A stretch of 64,000 bases of DNA, taken from positions 21,623,001 to 21,687,000 of the forward strand of contig NC_060211.1 in NCBI RefSeq assembly GCF_021130785.1. Reading direction: 5' to 3'. The notes below the pieces were generated by a model that was not told the origin of the DNA, ran no database searches, and saw only the letters and a program-made list of their open reading frames with translations. The stretch comes from Homalodisca vitripennis. Its lineage: Eukaryota > Arthropoda > Insecta > Hemiptera > Cicadellidae. Below are positions 61,004-64,000 of the stretch, piece after piece. The first letter of the stretch is position 1. Each line of letters starts with the position of its first letter. The position numbers and the translations under genes are program-made.

Positions 61004-61209
61004 TTATTTACATATGTACAATCTATACAATGTTTCATCTTTCACTAGAAGTCGTTGGATTCCACCCTGTGTTTGTGACCTTCCTGTGAAATTGGTCTGG
61101 TATAGTGTTTTAGCAGATGTTAGGACTTCTTCTTCTTCTATGGGGTGGTCTATTGTCATGCACTTAATCATCAAGGGCCTTTTGCGCACCTCAGAAGCAC
61201 GAGACCGAC
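61004..61209 (-). CDS. Candidate terminal exon, unknown protein
   Basis: On the minus strand, after agaaacag, the phase-1 frame runs 67 codons to a TAA. It reads RSRASEVRKRPLMIKCMTID, then HPIEEEEVLTSAKTLYQTNF and TGRSQTQGGIQRLLVKDETL. The other two frames stop early. The composition is protein-like, but I recognise no family. The acceptor's pyrimidine tract is poor, and the piggyBac at 61252 sits only about 40 bp upstream on this strand. It may be a nested gene's last exon, now cut off, or a fragment of another mobile element. Confidence 0.35.
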
Positions 61210-61670
61210 CTGTTTCTCATTAAATTCAAACTATCTGGATATGAAATTTAACCCTCCAAGCGTCCACTGTAACACCTCTTGGCGTCATAGCCATTTTCTA
61301 CCATTTGTAAGGTTTTTTTTTAAAAATATAAGAGCTGTCATATTTACTAACAAAACCATGCATTGTTATATATCATTTTATTTAAAAATGAATAGAGATT
61401 ATATAAAAAATAAATGTAATGTCCTTACCTTGAATTTTATAAACTTTTTTGCCTTGAAAATGTAATTTTTTTTTTTTTTTTTTTTTTTTTAACTTTGCGC
61501 CCCCCCTAGAAAACACACAACCAAAAAGTTAAAAAATCCAAAATAGCCATTTTGTCCACAATTTAGTCTTCTGTTAGAAAATATAAACACTTAGATCATT
61601 ATATATAGTTTTAGAATAATTACAACTAAAAAACGAAACTATGTACAATCTTGGAAAAGGCTGATATTGC

Positions 61671-63500
61671 TCAGTCAGAGGAACTGCTACTGCTCTCCCG
61701 TCGCCTTCTCTTTTTTCCACCCCTCATGGGCCGCCAAAAGTGTTTTTGTAAATGGTAGCACTTGGGATGCACACCACAGTTGCATCCTGGACACCAGAAG
61801 GTGGATCTTCCTTTATTGCAAACAACACACTTCCTCATTTGGACCCCAGGAAGACGCTCCAGTCGATGAGGATCAGGTCCAGCGTCACCAGCAGGTCCTA
61901 CAACCACAGGCTCTTCACTGGCAGCAAGAGTGTCCACGATGCTTACAATGAAATTTCTCCTGTCCATGGGCTTGTCAGTGTTTAGGGAGTATAGAACATA
62001 AGCGTTGAAAAGAGCCAAATCAAACAGATTGAAAAATATTTTCTTCCAGTACTTAGTTGTCTGGCGGTTGCAAGTAGTGTGAAACACACACTTATCGCTT
62101 ACATCCACACCTCCCATGTCCTGATTATACTTATGAATGAGAAGAGGTTTCATCCCTTCCAGACCTTTTTTGCTTCTTATCAGCTGATCCTCTGCATGAC
62201 ATGCAGTTGTCAGAGCAAACACAGGCTTTTTACCAGCTCTCTGCTTGAACTTGACAAGCAGTAAATCTCCTTTCCTAAAATATATGGTTTCTCTGGGCTC
62301 CAGGTCTGCATTCTTGACAGCTTTGGGTAAAAATTTAGAGTTTTTATTTATGGTACCTGTTAAAAAGGTTTTTCTGTACAACAGACTATTTGCTAGTGGA
62401 ATTTTTGTATAGAACTGGTCTGTAAACAAATGGTAGCCCTTGTCCAAGAGTCCACATTTATCCATAATATTCATCACAACTCTTTCGGTGAACAAGACTG
62501 GTTCATTTATATCATTGCGGTGAACTGCTAGATAGTCAGTTCCACTATAAAGTTCAACACGCAATACATAGTTTGTTGAGCTATCGCAAGCCTCAAATTT
62601 TTTGATCCCATATTGTTTATGTTTTTTGTTAGGAAGATACTGGATGAAGGTGCACCTATTCTTCATCCCAATTAGGCTTTCATCAATACAAACACTTTGG
62701 AAAGGTACAAAGTGCCTAGCAAAAGCTAAATTTAGATGGTCAAGAAAGTATCTTACTTTTTGCCAGGGATCATAACCGGGCTGACCTATCTCAATGTTCA
62801 CTGCTGATGACAGATGCAAAAAACCACTAATTAGAAAATATCTGCTTGATTTCATAACCATGGAATAAAATGGTGTACCCTGAGAGGTCCTAACATCCCA
62901 GTAGTGCTTCACATTTTTTTTTATAACAATCCCCATATTTATGGTCAATGCCATAAATTTTTTCATCTCAGCTACTGTGACTGGTGACCATTTTTTCCAC
63001 CTTGAATTTCTCGATAGGGTTCCCTCATTTCGTTTTTTAGCTATTGCTCTGTCAGCATATGCATTAGTTTCTCTAGTTAGTAACTGCCAAAAAGCTGCAG
63101 TTAGAAACAAATTCAAATACTCAATGGGCCTACTATTACGAGGAGGGCAATTTTTTATACCAGGATTTCTGACTTGGAACTGAGACCTAATGTCCTTTTC
63201 TGGCTCTGGGGGATAAATTCTGAGCCATGGATTCAAACGGCCTGCAGGCCTATCACCGACAACACTACCATTATCAGAAACATCATCTTCATTACCTGGA
63301 GTTTCTTTGTCAGATGTTTCCAAGTCTTCATAATCGGGAACGTATTCCTCACTGCTGCCCGATGAAAAATCTGTTAGTGAATGGTCAGATGGAATATTTC
63401 CCACATCAATGTCGCTTCCATTGCTCTCATCTTCACTAGAAATCACTTCGTCTAATATATTCCGTATAGGACTAGATTGAGAACGTAAATTGTCACTCAT
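61671..63500 (-). CDS. piggyBac transposase, intact, 609 aa
   Basis: Cuts and rejoins DNA at TTAA. I start at the ATG at 63500 (MSDNLRSQSSP). Residues 1-85 are an acidic, Ser-rich region. Residues 125-470 hold the DDE_Tnp_1_7 core, with catalytic aspartates at about D273 (VCIDESLIGM), D361 (LFTDQFYTKI) and D466 with D469 (MGGVDVSDK). The C-terminal cysteine-rich domain binds DNA ends: C558, C561, C570, C573, C575, H578, C581, H583, followed by a basic KKRRRR stretch and a Ser run. Length is normal for the family and no stop or frameshift is seen. Of the three piggyBac copies here it is the only intact one. It lies antisense to NADSYN1. Confidence 0.95.
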   Translation of the reverse strand: MSDNLRSQSSPIRNILDEVISSEDESNGSDIDVGNIPSDHSLTDFSSGSSEEYVPDYEDLETSDKETPGNEDDVSDNGSVVGDRPAGRLNPWLRIYPPEPEKDIRSQFQVRNPGIKNCPPRNSRPIEYLNLFLTAAFWQLLTRETNAYADRAIAKKRNEGTLSRNSRWKKWSPVTVAEMKKFMALTINMGIVIKKNVKHYWDVRTSQGTPFYSMVMKSSRYFLISGFLHLSSAVNIEIGQPGYDPWQKVRYFLDHLNLAFARHFVPFQSVCIDESLIGMKNRCTFIQYLPNKKHKQYGIKKFEACDSSTNYVLRVELYSGTDYLAVHRNDINEPVLFTERVVMNIMDKCGLLDKGYHLFTDQFYTKIPLANSLLYRKTFLTGTINKNSKFLPKAVKNADLEPRETIYFRKGDLLLVKFKQRAGKKPVFALTTACHAEDQLIRSKKGLEGMKPLLIHKYNQDMGGVDVSDKCVFHTTCNRQTTKYWKKIFFNLFDLALFNAYVLYSLNTDKPMDRRNFIVSIVDTLAASEEPVVVGPAGDAGPDPHRLERLPGVQMRKCVVCNKGRSTFWCPGCNCGVHPKCYHLQKHFWRPMRGGKKRRRRESSSSSSD

Positions 63501-63749
63501 TTTCAAAAGATAACCAACTAATCACGAACTGACCACGACAAAACAACGCTACGGCAACCTGTTGTGCAAGAACAGCTGTCAGTAACACGTCGTTGTTTTT
63601 CTACAAGCCGTACAGCTCACCAAACATTATAACTGTCTTGAGACAGTACACGGCAGAAAGCTTGTAATCTGCTCTTTACAACGATATACGATACTTGACG
63701 TTTGTTGCGATAGAAACGCATCTAGCGGCGTCTTTGTAAACTACTGTCT

Positions 63750-63826
63750 ACCCGTCGATTATTCGACGACTGACGCTCCAGCGGTGTACTTCGACATCGA
63801 ATAATCGACTTCTAACGCTGGGAGGG
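63750..63826. promoter_or_regulatory. Subterminal inverted repeats of the piggyBac
   Basis: gtcgattattcgac (near 63753) and gtcgaataatcgac (split as gacatcgaataatcgac near 63796) form an inverted pair just inside the element's 5' end, next to ctccagcg and taacgctggg. Such subterminal repeats are where piggyBac-type transposases usually bind. Confidence 0.55.
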
Positions 63827-63830
63827 TTAA

Positions 63831-64000
63831 GATTCTATCTAAATAAAAATTTTTCAATCTGCTCATTCTCAATTATTAATTTGTATTGTGGTTACTGCAA
63901 TGGGGTTGATGTCAAAACCAATGTTTTCCAGTCCTGTTATGATGCAGCTGAGACAAGCTTGTTAGTGAAGTCAATGTATTCAATACTGCCTTGAGATTAG
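63831..64000. other. Right edge, no gene seen
   Basis: Short AT-rich segment, presumably NADSYN1 intron. No exon could be placed. Confidence 0.5.

Larger units (their letters stand above)
61252..63826 (-). mobile_element. Apparently complete piggyBac element, 2575 bp
   Basis: TTAA lies at both borders (61248-61251 and 63827-63830). The ends are inverted, CCCTCCAAGCGT at left and, reversed, CCCTCCCAGCGT at right, 11 of 12 matching. One long transposase frame fills the middle on the minus strand. A T-run of about 27 and a short C-run (61466-61507) lie near the 3' end. Everything needed for cut-and-paste movement appears present. Confidence 0.93.

Noticed and set aside
61667..61985. Plus-strand ORFs inside the piggyBac
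   Set aside because: Antisense shadows of the transposase's C-terminal end.

Overview
The window looks like animal, most likely insect, nuclear DNA. It is AT-rich, its genes are split by long introns with GT-AG splice sites, and it holds an animal-type NAD synthetase gene. It also carries mariner, piggyBac, hAT, LINE and tRNA-derived SINE copies typical of arthropod genomes. A hemipteran is a reasonable guess, but nothing here fixes the species. Most of the window is intron, intergenic DNA or transposon.

Region 1 (1 to about 33.7 kb) is the unusual part. From 1 to 6762 lies a tandem array of nearly identical 708-710 bp units. Each unit carries one 60-nt potential exon with intact splice sites, and each exon encodes the same 20-residue acidic peptide in the same phase. 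Diverged small exons of the same phase class (1-1) follow at 10045, 11195, 12990, 17302 and 29606, with two decayed relatives at 8200 and 22045. Further right I assembled, by hand, two small secreted-protein genes. Gene C (minus strand, 27912 to 25301) and gene B (plus strand, 31690 to 33504) share one architecture: a 48-nt signal-peptide exon ending in phase 0, a short second exon going from phase 0 to phase 1, and a phase-1 terminal exon. I infer that this is a cluster of rapidly evolving small-exon genes for secreted, perhaps effector-like, proteins, with one member amplifying an internal exon in tandem. The first exon of that gene must lie left of the window.

Region 2 (33.7 to 45 kb) is gene-poor and full of mobile elements: a fold-back element, a SINE with a clear target duplication, two abutting dead piggyBac transposases, a LINE fragment and a 515-bp MITE with an 8-bp target duplication.

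Region 3 (45 kb to the end) starts with NADSYN1, the glutamine-dependent NAD synthetase. Six exons encode the N-terminal glutaminase (nitrilase-fold) domain with its Glu-Lys-Cys triad; the synthetase domain is not in the window and must lie further right. Its introns hold a MITE with six palindromes and, after exon 6, a 5'-truncated LINE, a mariner with two lesions, and a piggyBac that appears complete (609-residue open transposase, terminal repeats, TTAA on both sides).
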